This document shows, piece by piece, positions 46,149 to 55,142 of a stretch of DNA of 64,000 nucleotides. The stretch's first letter is position 1. Every line of letters begins with the position of its first letter. The stretch spans positions 62,001-126,000 of the forward strand of contig CAVOKY010000011.1 in NCBI GenBank assembly GCA_963696645.1, in the 5' to 3' direction. This DNA is from JAMXLO01 sp963696645 (GTDB taxonomy: Bacteria > Pseudomonadota > Alphaproteobacteria > Acetobacterales > Acetobacteraceae). A program made the translations under genes and the position numbers. The notes under the pieces are model-generated. The model worked only from the letters and a program-made list of their open reading frames with translations, did no database searches and was not told the origin of the DNA.

Positions 46149-46199
46149 ATCATAACCGGTCCGCGCCGAGCAATGTGACGCTGCGGCCCCGGTTATGAT
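46149..46199. repeat. 11-bp perfect inverted repeat between two leftward genes
   Basis: ATCATAACCGG at 46149-46159 and CCGGTTATGAT at 46189-46199, spacing 29 nt. It lies downstream of the DUF1993 gene and about 200 bp upstream of the dimeric-barrel gene, so it could be an operator for the latter or a 3' structure for the former. The remaining 45951-46344 gap shows no gene. Confidence 0.4.
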
Positions 46200-46344
46200 A
46201 GTTCCTCACGTCCGGCTCGATGAGCGGCGTCAGGAAACGTAGTCATGCCAGGCGGGATTGAGGGAGTGCGCGAAAGCGACACCAACAACCCACCGAGCGA
46301 CTAACGTTACCGCGCCTGTCTACCGATTGGATAAGTGCATCGAT

Positions 46345-46854
46345 TTACGATGGCATTTGGCCAAGATAGTTGCGCTTACCGAGGTTGACGCCGGTGCTGC
46401 GGATGATGTCGTACGCTGTCGTCGCGTGGAACTGCACCTGCAACATCGCGAAATGGTACAGGTAGTTCTGACACTTGAACTCGCGCGGCTGGCCACCCAT
46501 CGGGACCGTGATGACGGTATCCTCCTTGCCGTCCAGCTGATCCGCGCGCAGCCCCTTCAGGAAGTCGACGGTCTTGTCGATGCGCGCCTGCATCTCGGCG
46601 AAGCTGTTGTCCTGGTCAGCGAAGGACGGCAGGCTAATCCCGGCGACCCGGCCGGCTCCGCAGGAATGAGTGCAGACCTGCCGCACCTGCCGCTCGAGCG
46701 GGAACATGTCGGGAAAGAGCCGCAGGTTCAGCACCACGGTGGTATCCCATTTCTGGGCCGTGGCGTGCTCCTCGGCCTTCTGCAGCACAGTCTTAAGGCC
46801 GCCGAGCAACTGCAGGCATACCGGCACAAAGCCGCTATACATCGTGATTGCCAT
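46345..46854 (-). CDS. DUF1993 family protein
   Basis: 169 residues, usual length for DUF1993. Landmarks are MYSGFVPVCLQLLGGLKTVL, LNLRLFPDMFPLERQVRQVC, FADQDNSFAEMQARIDKTVDF and the end NYLYHFAMLQVQFHATTAYD. The family has a DinB-like four-helix fold, and its function is unknown. No partner gene is close enough to suggest an operon. Confidence 0.88.
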   Translation of the reverse strand: MAITMYSGFVPVCLQLLGGLKTVLQKAEEHATAQKWDTTVVLNLRLFPDMFPLERQVRQVCTHSCGAGRVAGISLPSFADQDNSFAEMQARIDKTVDFLKGLRADQLDGKEDTVITVPMGGQPREFKCQNYLYHFAMLQVQFHATTAYDIIRSTGVNLGKRNYLGQMPS

Positions 46855-47035
46855 GGGACGCTCTCCTTGTGGGGTTAGGAACGATTGCGGGCGATTTTAG
46901 CCCGTGCCATCGAGGAGACAAGCCGGATAGGCATGCGCTACCGCACCTGCGGCAATTCCTTGCGCATTGCGCGCCGGTGAGGGGTCGAACGGTCGCTTCG
47001 GGTCGTAACTCGGCTCACTACCCTTCAGTGGTGGT

Positions 47036-47233
47036 TCACGCTAGAGAGAATTGTTGTTCGTAGTACTCGATCATCTCCTCGCGCTCTGCTTCCGTCAGGT
47101 CGTCCGGGTCGCGGATAGGGTATACTCGGCCACCGCGAGCCCGATGAAACTGATATTTCCCAGCGCTGGCCCGACCGATTGGTGTTAGGCCGAGGGCCCT
47201 GATGCGAGCGTGGTACTGCTCACTCGTCGTCAC
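47036..47233 (-). CDS. Small protein, second gene of a two-gene unit
   Basis: 65 residues: MTTSEQYHARIRALGLTPIG, GKYQFHRARGG, then DPDDLTEAEREEMIEYYEQQ. Its ATG overlaps the stop of the upstream small gene by 4 nt, so the two are translated together. The family is not recognised. Size and arrangement resemble toxin-antitoxin or phage-like pairs, but there is no catalytic motif to confirm this. Confidence 0.6.
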   Translation of the reverse strand: MTTSEQYHARIRALGLTPIGRASAGKYQFHRARGGRVYPIRDPDDLTEAEREEMIEYYEQQFSLA

Positions 47234-47457
47234 TCTACATCGACGCGCACGCGCCGCCCTGGCCGATCTATCGTCATCGTCGCAACCTTATCACCCTCGA
47301 TATCAAGAAGGTCCCGTAGGACAGGATCCATGTCCCGCCACAACTCGTCTTCCGATCTGCCCATAAGCATAAGACTGCGCATCTGCCGACTTCGCGCGTG
47401 AATGAGGCCGGCGTTGCCACGCACGATTACGATATCGATTTCGATGCTACGTAGCAT
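47230..47457 (-). CDS. Small HicB/DUF1902-like protein, first gene of a two-gene unit
   Basis: 75 residues. EIDIVIVRGNAGLIHARSRQ followed by a helical DELWRDMDPVLRDLLD segment resembles the partial RNase-H-like fold of HicB/DUF1902 antitoxin-type proteins (V..D..G.I.A.S..L.GL...G.T..EL...). It is coupled by ATGA overlap to the 65-residue gene. The function as an antitoxin is an inference from fold pattern and gene arrangement. Confidence 0.55.
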   Translation of the reverse strand: MLRSIEIDIVIVRGNAGLIHARSRQMRSLMLMGRSEDELWRDMDPVLRDLLDIEGDKVATMTIDRPGRRVRVDVE

Positions 47458-48236
47458 CCTGATGTCCCTTTTTGCTCGCGCGGCGATTGGTTTGTCTTGC
47501 TGCCCTGTGACCCATCAGTCAATTGGCGTCACAGCGCGGTCAAATCATCCAGTGGCCTCCGCAGCCGCACGTCAGGCCACCGATCTCCACGCGTCGCGCA
47601 TAGAATCGTTGCGAAGTCCGAGGTAAATAGGACGAGCGAACGTTTCATCACCGAACCTCAACGGATTGGGCTCCACTTTCCCGTTGCGGGAGTGGCATGG
47701 ACATGTGACAAGCTTGATGCGTCGATCTGTTCACCTGAAGCAGGAGCAGTTCGCGGCGAAATGTTGATCCGCCTAACGCCGCCCCGATCCCTTCAATTCC
47801 TGTTTGCATTAGCCATTCCGGCTCCTTGACGGGTTTCAGCCGGTCCGTCCCTGCTTGTCTCTTGAAGCGCTAGACCGAAGTTTCCATTCGCATGACTTAA
47901 ATGCTGAACGTCAGGGAATGGTCCGAATACATCAATAGCCTCGCCAACGAGATCCGTGATGGCGCCGCCAAGCTGCGTGAGAATCTCAAACATGGTCCCT
48001 CTCAGGCTCGCAAGCAGGCTGGCAAAAATGATGTGCAAGCGAAGGGCCTGACCAATTAGGCTGCGTGGCCGCTGTACCATAGGCTCGACAAGCGGCACAC
48101 GGTGATGCGACCGTGCGATCAATTTTTCATGCACCAGCACCGTGTGCTGGCCGTTGTGCGCCTGGACAATCCGCGCGACAATACGAGGGAGCAAGGCCCT
48201 ATCGACTTCGCTGCCTTTACTGGGGCCCCAGGAGGA
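47458..48236. other. 779-bp region without a convincing gene
   Basis: Short open frames exist on both strands, including a 52-codon + strand frame at 47901-48059 and a 133-codon - strand frame over 47793-48194. They overlap each other, lack ribosome-binding sites and match no family that I know. Treated as non-coding or decayed. Confidence 0.45.
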
Positions 48237-48584
48237 ATGCCCACGGCATTTGTCAGATGTTATACCGGCGCGGATGGTCAGTCACACTTTGAGGACCTGG
48301 ATCTGCTCCCACCTGACTTGGAGAGGTCAAACGAGCAGACCGCCAGTAGTATCACCTTCACGCGTTCGCAAAACGGCCGTTTCAGCGATTGGCACAATGC
48401 GCCGCGCCGCCAGTACGCCATTTTCCTCTCCGGAGGCCAAATGGAGGTCATGATCGGCGATGGAACGATCCGGCGGTTCGGCCCTGGTGACGCCGTCCTG
48501 TTCGAAGACCTCACAGGACAAGGGCACACCAGCCGAAGCGTCGGTGGGGACCGCCTGACCGCTATAGTGCCCTTAGCGGATTAG
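48237..48584 (+). CDS. Small cupin-fold protein
   Basis: 115 residues from ATG 48237; GGAGGA is present but very close to the start, and a start further upstream in the open frame (from 48102) is possible. The region FSDWHNAPRRQYAIFLSGGQ, VMIGDGTIRRFGPGDAVLFE and QGHTSRSV forms the two cupin motifs with metal-type His residues. Single-domain cupins bind a metal or small ligand; no specific role can be assigned. Confidence 0.75.
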   Translation: MPTAFVRCYTGADGQSHFEDLDLLPPDLERSNEQTASSITFTRSQNGRFSDWHNAPRRQYAIFLSGGQMEVMIGDGTIRRFGPGDAVLFEDLTGQGHTSRSVGGDRLTAIVPLAD

Positions 48585-48935
48585 CCGTCGGGTGCGCCTG
48601 GCGAAGAATAGCCGCGTCTCTGTTCGCCTTGCGATGGCCCCACCGCGCGGGATGCTTCGAAGCGATTGATAGGACAAGGTGTGTATCACACCGGCGAGGG
48701 GCCTTCAGTGAAGGAGAGCGAAGGGTAGACGGAGAGGCCAGCAGCCAAGCCGGAAACTGGAAGAGGAAAAACGTAGCTGAGAAGATGCGCTACAACAAAA
48801 TCATCGACCTCCTCGAGCACGGCAAGCCGGTTTTCAGCACCAGCACGGTCCCCAACGGCAGTCTGGATGACCTGACCTACATTGCTGATTCCGACCACGG
48901 CGCGGTCATCATTGAAATGGAACACGAGGGTTTTA

Positions 48936-49880
48936 GGGCTTGTCATCAATTAGGCCAAACGACGCCGGCGACGAGCTGGGCGGCGGCGAGGAAGTTCCGC
49001 GCGGTCTTCTCGTAGCGGGTGGCGATCGCACGAAACTGCTTGATCTTGGCGGAGAAGTTCTCGATCAAATGGCGCGCCGCATAAAGCTCGCGGTCATAGT
49101 CGCGCGGCAAGGACCGGTTGGTTCGTGGTGGGATCACCGCGGTCTTGCCAGCGGCCGCCAGCGGCTCAAGTAAGCGCTCGTCGGCGTCGAACGCCTTATC
49201 GGCGATCAGCGTATCGGCCTGCATCGTGGGCAGCAGGTGGTCCGCCCCCACCAGGTCGTGCGCTTCACCGCCAGTCAGGAAGAAGCGGATCGGGTTGCCC
49301 AGCGCGTCGACCAGGGCGTGGATCTTGGTGCTCAGTCCGCCGCGCGATCGGCCGATTGCCTGGTCCTTGCCGGCTTCTTTTGGCGCCGGCGCTATGCTGG
49401 TGGGCGCGCACAATGGTGCTGTCGATCATCGCATATTCGTTGTCGGCGTCTGCGGCGAGGTGCTGAAACATCCGTTCCCACACACCGCTTTTGGCCCAAC
49501 GGCTGAACCGTGTGTGGACCTGTACCCCGTCGCCGAACCGCTCCGGCAGATCGCGCCACGGCATCCCGGTACGATAACGATAGAGCACGGCCTCCACGAA
49601 CAAACGATCGTCTGCCGCGGTCACTCCGACCGAGCCTTCTCGACCCGGCAACAGGTCCTTGATCCGCTCCCATTGATCGTCACGCAGTCCGAAGCGCCGC
49701 ATCATCGGTCAGTCTCCAACAAACTGACCGCCTATGAAATCGAAGAAACTGCCGCGCCGGAATCGGTTGCGTATCATCTGGCGCCGATTGACGGCTGGGT
49801 GTGGCAATCGGGACTCACCGGCTCAATTCGGTGTCCGGCTGGCGCCCACCGACCGAGATCGGCTAATTGATGACAGGCCC
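48936..49880 (-). mobile_element. IS5-family element (IS427 group)
   Basis: 945 bp with 18-bp terminal repeats differing at one base (GGGCTTGTCATCAATTAG / CTAATTGATGACAGGCCC) and a TA target duplication (48934-48935, 49881-49882), as for the IS427 group. The transposase lies in two overlapping frames. It inserted into the aldolase gene. Confidence 0.95.
48946..49705 (-). CDS. IS5-family transposase, two overlapping frames
   Basis: OrfA, 49705-49265, gives FGLRDDQWERIKDLLPGREG, LYRYRTGMPWRDLPERFG and AMIDSTIVRAHQHSAG (first Asp). OrfB, from about 49413 to 48946, gives AIGRSRGGLSTKIHALVDAL, DTLIADKAFDADERLLEPLA (second Asp) and IENFSAKIKQFRAIATRYEK (Glu further on). The switch occurs at a CCAAAAGAA tract near 49383, the usual programmed frameshift region in the IS427 group. 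Both frames look intact. Confidence 0.9.
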
Positions 49881-50608
49881 TAGCTTCCCCACCCTGCGTA
49901 CCTCCCTGCAAGTGCTGCTGAACCGCAAAAGGATTGCCGAGAAGGGCAACCTGCAACCCGACGTGGTGCCAATGGTCCGGATTCCTCTGAACGCCCGCGA
50001 ACGCAACCAGTGGGTGATCAAGCAGGCGCTGGACACCGGCGTGTATGGTCTGGTGTTGCCTCACCTGAGTACAGCGGAGGACGCCCAAGCCGCAGTCGCG
50101 GCGGCACGGTATCCCCAGATGCCGGGGGTGCAAGACTTTGCACCGGCTGGGGAGCGCGGTTGCGGCAATCGCATCGCCTCCCGATATTGGGGCCTGACCC
50201 CCGCAGGAATACTACGACGCCGTCGACCTCTGGCCCCTGGACCCTGAGGGCAATATCTTACTGAGCGGCATCGTCGAAGAAGCAGAAGGGGTACGGAACA
50301 TACGCGACATTTTGCGTCAGGTGAGGGGCATCGGTGCCATCTGGGCAGGCCCCGGGGACATGTCGGTGTCGATGGGATTGCGGGGTCAGGCCAGCCATCC
50401 AGCCGTGCAAGAAAATCTGCTGCTCGTCCTGGCCGCCTGCAAAGAGTTCGGCATTCCCTGTGCGACGGGAGCCACGGCTGATGACGTGGCGATGCGCCTC
50501 GAGCAAGGCTTTCGCATTATCATGACCGCCCTGGTGAGAAGCACGCCGGGCCTGGTCGAGGGGCGCCGCCTTGCCGCCCTTTGAATTTCGCCGACTTGTC
50601 TTCCCAGA

Positions 50609-51547
50609 TTAGAACTGGATGACCAGCCGTCCTCTCGTACCGCCAGCCTCTAACCGACGGTGGGCGTCGGCCGCCCTTTCCGGCGGATAGACCTCCGCCA
50701 CGCGAAGGGTGATCTTGCCGGCCTCGACCTGTTGCCGGAGCCGATCGAGCTTCTCGAACTCCTGCGTGTAGGAGCGCACAAAGGTTGCTGTGAAGTGGAT
50801 ATCCCGCTGCGGGATGCCCTGGAATCCGCGGACGGACGTGAAAGCGCCGCCGTCACGAACGGCGGGGATGACAAGCTCATTGAGCACCGCTCCGTCCGCG
50901 AGCCCATCAACTCCTTGAGGGAAGTGACTGCGAATCCGCGACGCGACATCATCGCCCCTTCGAACGACGATATCGGCGCCAAGCGATGCCACCAGCTTTT
51001 CGTCCTTCTCGGAAGCATCGGCAATGACCGTCAGCCCCTCGGCTTTGGCGAGCTGGACGACATAGCCGCCATAAGCGCCCGCCGCGCCGATCACTGCGAT
51101 GACCTGACCCGGAGACAGTTTGAGCAGGTCCAGCGACTGGCGCGCCGTCAGCCCGTTCATCGGCAAGCTACAGGCCTCAGGATGGGTCTTTCCGGTAGGG
51201 GCGCGCACGACCGATCGGGCATCAAGCATAATTTGCTCGCGATACGCGCCATGGCTGCCTTTCGGCACCACGATTGCCATGACGGCGTCGCCAACTTTGA
51301 GTCTGTCGGGAACGCCGCTTCCAACCTCGTCGACAATGCCCGACGCCTCCATTCCCGGCACGTAAGGCGGCGGATCAGCCTTCTGCTGCTCGGCGCGCGT
51401 GCCGTTGCGGACCCCGACGTCGGTTGGGTTGACCGTCGCTGCATGGACGCGGATCCGCACCTGTCCTGGGCCGGCGTGCACTTCGGGCAATTCAACGACC
51501 TGGAGCACCTCAGGACCGCCATGAGTGAATAGTCCAACAGCGCGCAT
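50609..51547 (-). CDS. Zinc-independent MDR quinone reductase/alcohol dehydrogenase-like
   Basis: 312 residues, medium-chain dehydrogenase family. The GroES-like half reads RIRVHAATVNPTDVGVRNGT and PYVPGMEASGIVDEVGSGVP. The Rossmann half has GQVIAVIGAAGAYGGYVVQL (AxxGxxG NADPH site) and GADIVVRRGDD. The end is AADAHRRLEAGGTRGRLVIQ. The zinc-ligand cysteines of classical alcohol dehydrogenases are missing, so it fits the quinone oxidoreductase branch that reduces quinones or enones with NADPH. It is convergent with the disrupted aldolase gene, 24 bp away. Confidence 0.9.
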   Translation of the reverse strand: MRAVGLFTHGGPEVLQVVELPEVHAGPGQVRIRVHAATVNPTDVGVRNGTRAEQQKADPPPYVPGMEASGIVDEVGSGVPDRLKVGDAVMAIVVPKGSHGAYREQIMLDARSVVRAPTGKTHPEACSLPMNGLTARQSLDLLKLSPGQVIAVIGAAGAYGGYVVQLAKAEGLTVIADASEKDEKLVASLGADIVVRRGDDVASRIRSHFPQGVDGLADGAVLNELVIPAVRDGGAFTSVRGFQGIPQRDIHFTATFVRSYTQEFEKLDRLRQQVEAGKITLRVAEVYPPERAADAHRRLEAGGTRGRLVIQF

Positions 51548-51915
51548 CCCTTTCGTCCTTTGTCCGATAGCCAGTTCCGGTCCTCTCCCGGTCCCGACTA
51601 TACCATGGACATTCGCCCGGCGGGTAATCGAACACCTGACGGATCAGCAGGGACTGCGCCGACAGCCTGGTATCTGCGTGCCGAGCTCGAAAGCGGCCCG
51701 TCGCAAATCAACCATCGCCGACCTTGCTGCTGTAGGACACATGCAGCATGCGGTCGCAAAGCCACAGCGCAAAAGGCCGGGCAACAGCAGTTCGCCGTGT
51801 CGTATAGGCCGGTTCTGCTTGATTGCGATCACCACCGGATTTCTCGAACCGTCCGCGTTTGACTACGATGACAGCAACGAGGCTGATGCCCCTGTGAAGT
51901 TGAAGAGAGGATTAG
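51548..51915. other. 368-bp intergenic region
   Basis: Separates the quinone-reductase gene from the divergent GNAT gene. It should contain both promoters. No gene, repeat or strong dyad stands out. Confidence 0.45.
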
Positions 51916-52341
51916 ATGAGCGAGATAATTGAAACCGATTCGCCCGATGCTGCCGACATCGCGGTCATCGCCGACGGTCTCCGTGCCTATAACACCGCTA
52001 TGGCAGGGTACGACGATTACCGTCCGCTCGCCGTGTTCGTCACCGATCCGGCGACGGGCAAGGTGATTGGCGGGCTTTATGGTGCGAGCTCTCGCGGGCA
52101 GCTGCGAGTTGATCGCTTCTTTCTGCCTAAGGAGTTGCGCCGCGACCAACTCGGCAGCCGCCTCTTGAAGATGGCTGAGGAAGAAGGTCGGCGGCGCCGC
52201 TGCACGCGGGTGACCTTAAACACGATGGAAATTCAAGCTCCCGGCTTCTATCTGAAGCAGGGCTACGAGATGGCCGCGAAACTCGACTGCGATCCGCCCG
52301 GTGCCACCCGTTATGTAATGACAAAACAACTCTTCCTCTGA
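51916..52341 (+). CDS. GNAT-family N-acetyltransferase
   Basis: 141 residues. LAVFVTDPATGKVIGGLYGA (strands 2-3), LRVDRFFLPKELRRDQLGSR, LLKMAEEE (the acetyl-CoA loop, R/Q-x-x-G-x-G/S form) and LNTMEIQAPGFYLKQGYEMA (motif B) are visible. The start has GAGAGGA upstream. Substrate unknown. It is complete and stands alone between a quiet intergenic region and debris. Confidence 0.88.
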   Translation: MSEIIETDSPDAADIAVIADGLRAYNTAMAGYDDYRPLAVFVTDPATGKVIGGLYGASSRGQLRVDRFFLPKELRRDQLGSRLLKMAEEEGRRRRCTRVTLNTMEIQAPGFYLKQGYEMAAKLDCDPPGATRYVMTKQLFL

Positions 52342-52528
52342 GTGTGTCAATACGAGGCGCAGAAGCCGTCGCGGGCGAGGGCGCAGTAAGTGATGGCGGT
52401 AGTCGGAATTCGGTGGCGGCTTCGTGCGCGTGGCTGCTACTCGCACGTTTCGGTGACAATACTCAGCGGACCATCGAGGCAACCCAGATCGCAAGGCCCC
52501 GCACCTCGGTGTTCGCAGACCCAAGCCG

Positions 52529-52663
52529 ATGACCGAGGACGGGGGCCAGGAGCCGATGCCGGTGCACATCGTTGTGGTGCACGACCCCCCGCAATCCATC
52601 GAAATGAGTGTGGCTGCGCTTTGGGGCGCCGGTTACGACGTCAGGGCGTTTCGAGAATGGTCA
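52529..52663 (+). pseudogene. Fragment of a small receiver-like protein
   Basis: From ATG 52556 the reading is MPVHIVVVHDPPQSIEMSVA followed by ALWGAGYDVRAF. It resembles the N-terminus of small response-regulator-like proteins (VVVDD...ALRAAGYDVRAF). Sense is lost near 52663, where leftward GMC-oxidoreductase sequence begins. The phospho-acceptor half is missing. Confidence 0.45.
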
Positions 52664-52679
52664 GGGCGCGGTATTCAGC

Positions 52680-52800
52680 AGCATGTCTGCCGCGTTTCTC
52701 ACCCAGTCGAGGATTTCGTCATCGGTGGTCCGACCGGCGCCCGGGGCGATCTCGCTCATCTGAAGCGGCGTCATGGCCGGAGCCGTCATGGTCTCGCGAG
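52680..52800 (-). pseudogene. GMC oxidoreductase, C-terminal fragment
   Basis: Reads RETMTAPAMTPLQMSEIAPG then TTDDEILDWVRNAAD, which continues exactly from ...RIARE in the fragment at 57516-58545 if the 52801-57515 element and one copy of its 8-bp duplication CTCGCGAG are removed. The final substrate-domain part (with the catalytic His/Asn) is missing beyond 52680, where unrelated sequence begins. Confidence 0.85.
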
Positions 52801-52886
52801 GGCGACTATGCGGCAGTTGACGGATTGATTTTCCTGTGCCATAACATTCTCCATCAGGCATGGAACACCTTCCGATACTCACGACT

Positions 52887-54227
52887 CCCCTCATTTGTCA
52901 GACCGGCCCGAAAACGTCTGCGAATAGCGGCTGCTCCTGCAGCATGCGGGAGAAGCGCTGCATCAGCGGACGCAGCCTGGCTTCTGGCATCGTCGGGATC
53001 AGGTCGTAGAGCATGCAGCCCTGGCGGAACAACGAATGGACGCGGCGTTTGGCGGTGTTGGTCTTGAGCATCCGGTCATAGCCCAGTGCCTCGCCGGCGG
53101 CACCGAGGAGCGTCAGCAGCACCACGGCGAAAGCGTTGATCAGCCACAACCGATCGCGCCGCTCGGGAGTTTTGACATGCATCGCGCCCATCCCCATGCC
53201 GAAGCGCAGATCCTTGGTATCGCGTAGCGCGCACTCGATGCCCCAGCGACGACCGTAGTATCCGGTCAGATGCTTGGCCGTGGCATCGGCACTGCTGGCC
53301 GCCAGGCACCAGGCCTGCTTCATGTCGGGGTCCTGAACGCAGACCACGGTCCCCACTGCATAGCGGTCGGCGGTGACCGCGGCGCCACGCAGCACACGGG
53401 CGCGTCCGCCGGGTCGCACCCAGGCGGCAGCGGTGCGGGTTTCGCCGGTGGTGGTGGTCACAGCGATGTTGCCGCGGAAGCGGATGACGTAGTCGAAGCA
53501 CAGCTCTTCGGTCAGCATCCGGTAGAGTTTCTGGTCGCCGAAGCCGCGGTCGGCGATCACGCACACCGCGATGTCGGCCGGCAGCAATTCGGCCAACCGC
53601 ACCAGTACCCGATGCTCGTAGAGGCTGCGGTTGTCCTTGAGTGTGCACGTGTCGACCGTGAGCCATACCAGCGGTGTGGCACGACCGTGATCGGTGATCA
53701 GCGACAACATGATTGTGGCCTGCTTGTCGGCCTCGAAGTCGGTCCAGTCCAATGCCACCACGATGGCGTTGCGTGTGCCGATGATGTAGGGCACCCAGCG
53801 GGTGAGGATGTCATCGACGTTGATATTCCGGTTGGACAGCAGGCGGTCGACCTGCTTGGTCGCATGCTTGGGGTTCAGGCCACGTGCGGCAGCGAGCCCC
53901 TGGCCGATCGTGCAGACCGCCAGGGAGGCGCTGCGCAGCACGCCGAGGGTGGCATCGCAGAGCGAGCCGACGCGCTTGGCGTGAAGATCATGGCCAAGCA
54001 CGCCGCCAAGAACCTGCCTGACCTGGTCGATGGAGAACTGCTGCTGCCCGATGACCATCGTATCCCCCGACCTGCCGTTGCTGGGCGGGAGATCTGTTGC
54101 TTCACGCGACTGCAAAACTGGCCATGGCGGATTCGCAAGGATGTGCCGCCGTCGCTGCTCATGCAATTCTTTCCGGAATCGTCCTTATGGCCGACCGATT
54201 CTTTCATGTCTCAAGGAAAATGAGGGG
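52887..54227 (-). mobile_element. IS4-type element inside the IS1595 unit
   Basis: Bounded by CCCCTCATTT (52887-52896) and its reverse complement AAATGAGGGG (54218-54227), about 1.34 kb, with one transposase gene. Its right end touches the ATG of the IS1595 transposase, so it probably separates that gene from its original promoter. No target duplication could be recognised. Confidence 0.8.
52898..54058 (-). CDS. IS4-family transposase
   Basis: 386 residues from ATG 54058 (MVIGQQQFSIDQVRQVLGG); the open frame extends to 54166. Candidate catalytic residues are IVVALDWTDFEADKQ (Asp), CVIADRGFGDQKLYRML (Asp) and the YREK box YYGRRWGIECALRDTK with Glu. Intact over the full length. The end, MLQEQPLFADVFGPV, lies next to the left terminal repeat. 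Confidence 0.9.
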   Translation of the reverse strand: MVIGQQQFSIDQVRQVLGGVLGHDLHAKRVGSLCDATLGVLRSASLAVCTIGQGLAAARGLNPKHATKQVDRLLSNRNINVDDILTRWVPYIIGTRNAIVVALDWTDFEADKQATIMLSLITDHGRATPLVWLTVDTCTLKDNRSLYEHRVLVRLAELLPADIAVCVIADRGFGDQKLYRMLTEELCFDYVIRFRGNIAVTTTTGETRTAAAWVRPGGRARVLRGAAVTADRYAVGTVVCVQDPDMKQAWCLAASSADATAKHLTGYYGRRWGIECALRDTKDLRFGMGMGAMHVKTPERRDRLWLINAFAVVLLTLLGAAGEALGYDRMLKTNTAKRRVHSLFRQGCMLYDLIPTMPEARLRPLMQRFSRMLQEQPLFADVFGPV

Positions 54228-55142
54228 ATGAGTGAGCTTCCGATGGGCAATCCGCAGTTCACCCCGCAAATGACCGTCAAGGAATGGGAGCGTCTGTTCC
54301 CCACTGATGACGCGTGCAAAGCGTATCTCGCTCGCCGACGTTGGCCGGACGGTATTCGCTGCCCGCGTTGCGCATCTGACCGCGTTTATGCTCTGACCAA
54401 CCGCGCGTTTCACTGGGAATGCCCTGATTGCCGGAGGGGCGGCGCCTATCGGTTCTCCGTCCTCGTCGAGACGATATTTGAGGATACCAAGGTTGGGCTG
54501 CGCCAATGGTTCAAGGTTATCTACCTGATGCTGACCAGTAAGAAGGGGATCAGCAGTCTGCAAATCCAGTGGATGATGGGCTTTGGCTCCTATGCGACGG
54601 CGCTCTACATGACGCACCGTATTCGCGCGGCTCTGATCGATCCGGAGTTCCGGAAGCTGATGGGTATCGTTGAAATTGACGAAACCTATGTCGGCGGCAA
54701 GAACAAGAACCGACACAAGACCAAACGCTCCACCGGGACTGGCGGAGCGGGCAAGATTGCTGTCATCGGCGCAGCGCAGAGAGGCGGCAACGTCGTTGCC
54801 CGCGTCGTCTCGCACGTTGACGCCCAAACGGCCAACTACTTTGTGAACGAAGCTGTGTCTGAGAAGGTTGATCTGGTCGCGACCGACGAGTCCGGCGTCT
54901 ACCATCGCATCAACCGCCATCGGCCGCATGAGTTCGTCAGGCATAGCCGTGGGGAGTATGTGCGCGGGTTGGTCCACGCTCAAACCATTGACGGCTTCTG
55001 GTCGCTGTTGAAGCGCAGTATCATCGGTACATTCCATAATGTCAGCCGCAAGTATCTGCCGCTCTACGTGGCCGAGTTTGAGTGGAGGTACAACAACCGC
55101 GAGAACCCCGACATCTTCGGGGAAGCCGTAGGAAGATGCTGA
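54228..55142 (+). CDS. IS1595-family transposase
   Basis: 304 residues from ATG 54228 (ATG 54243 is an alternative). The zinc ribbon CPRC...CPDC lies at residues ~43-70. The DDE/DDN-type core has GIVEIDETYVGGKNK (Asp), DLVATDESGVYHRIN (Asp) and HAQTIDGFWSLLKRSIIGTF, where many relatives have Glu in place of the Asp of TIDGFW. The C-terminus PLYVAEFEWRYNNREN is typical of the ISXO2-like domain. It appears complete and is the enzyme that should mobilise the 52801-57515 unit. Confidence 0.92.
   Translation: MSELPMGNPQFTPQMTVKEWERLFPTDDACKAYLARRRWPDGIRCPRCASDRVYALTNRAFHWECPDCRRGGAYRFSVLVETIFEDTKVGLRQWFKVIYLMLTSKKGISSLQIQWMMGFGSYATALYMTHRIRAALIDPEFRKLMGIVEIDETYVGGKNKNRHKTKRSTGTGGAGKIAVIGAAQRGGNVVARVVSHVDAQTANYFVNEAVSEKVDLVATDESGVYHRINRHRPHEFVRHSRGEYVRGLVHAQTIDGFWSLLKRSIIGTFHNVSRKYLPLYVAEFEWRYNNRENPDIFGEAVGRC

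Larger units (their letters stand above)
48785..50584 (+). pseudogene. HpcH/HpaI-family aldolase split by IS5 and frameshifted
   Basis: 5' piece 48785-48935: MRYNKIIDLLEHGKPVFSTS, LDDLTYIADSDHGAVIIEME and HEGF. 3' piece from 49883: SFPTLRTSLQVLLNRKRIAE, VVPMVRIPLNARERNQWVIK and QALDTGVYGLVLPHLSTAED. After a further frameshift near 50205: EYYDAVDLWPLDPEGNILLS, GIGAIWAGPGDMSVSMGLRG and GFRIIMTALVR, ending at 50584. Removal of the IS5 and one TA restores the frame at GFSFP. These class II aldolases cleave 4-hydroxy-2-ketoacids such as 2-keto-3-deoxyglucarate. Here the gene is inactive. Confidence 0.9.

Noticed and set aside
47901..48059. 52-codon + strand frame MLNVREWSEYINSLANEIRD...
   Set aside because: Reads well, but no ribosome-binding site, and an equally good frame lies on the other strand; not enough to call a gene.
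47793..48194. 133-codon - strand frame
   Set aside because: Overlaps the previous candidate; no recognised motif.
53270..54223. 317-codon + strand frame
   Set aside because: Antisense of the IS4 transposase, which has an intact YREK motif.
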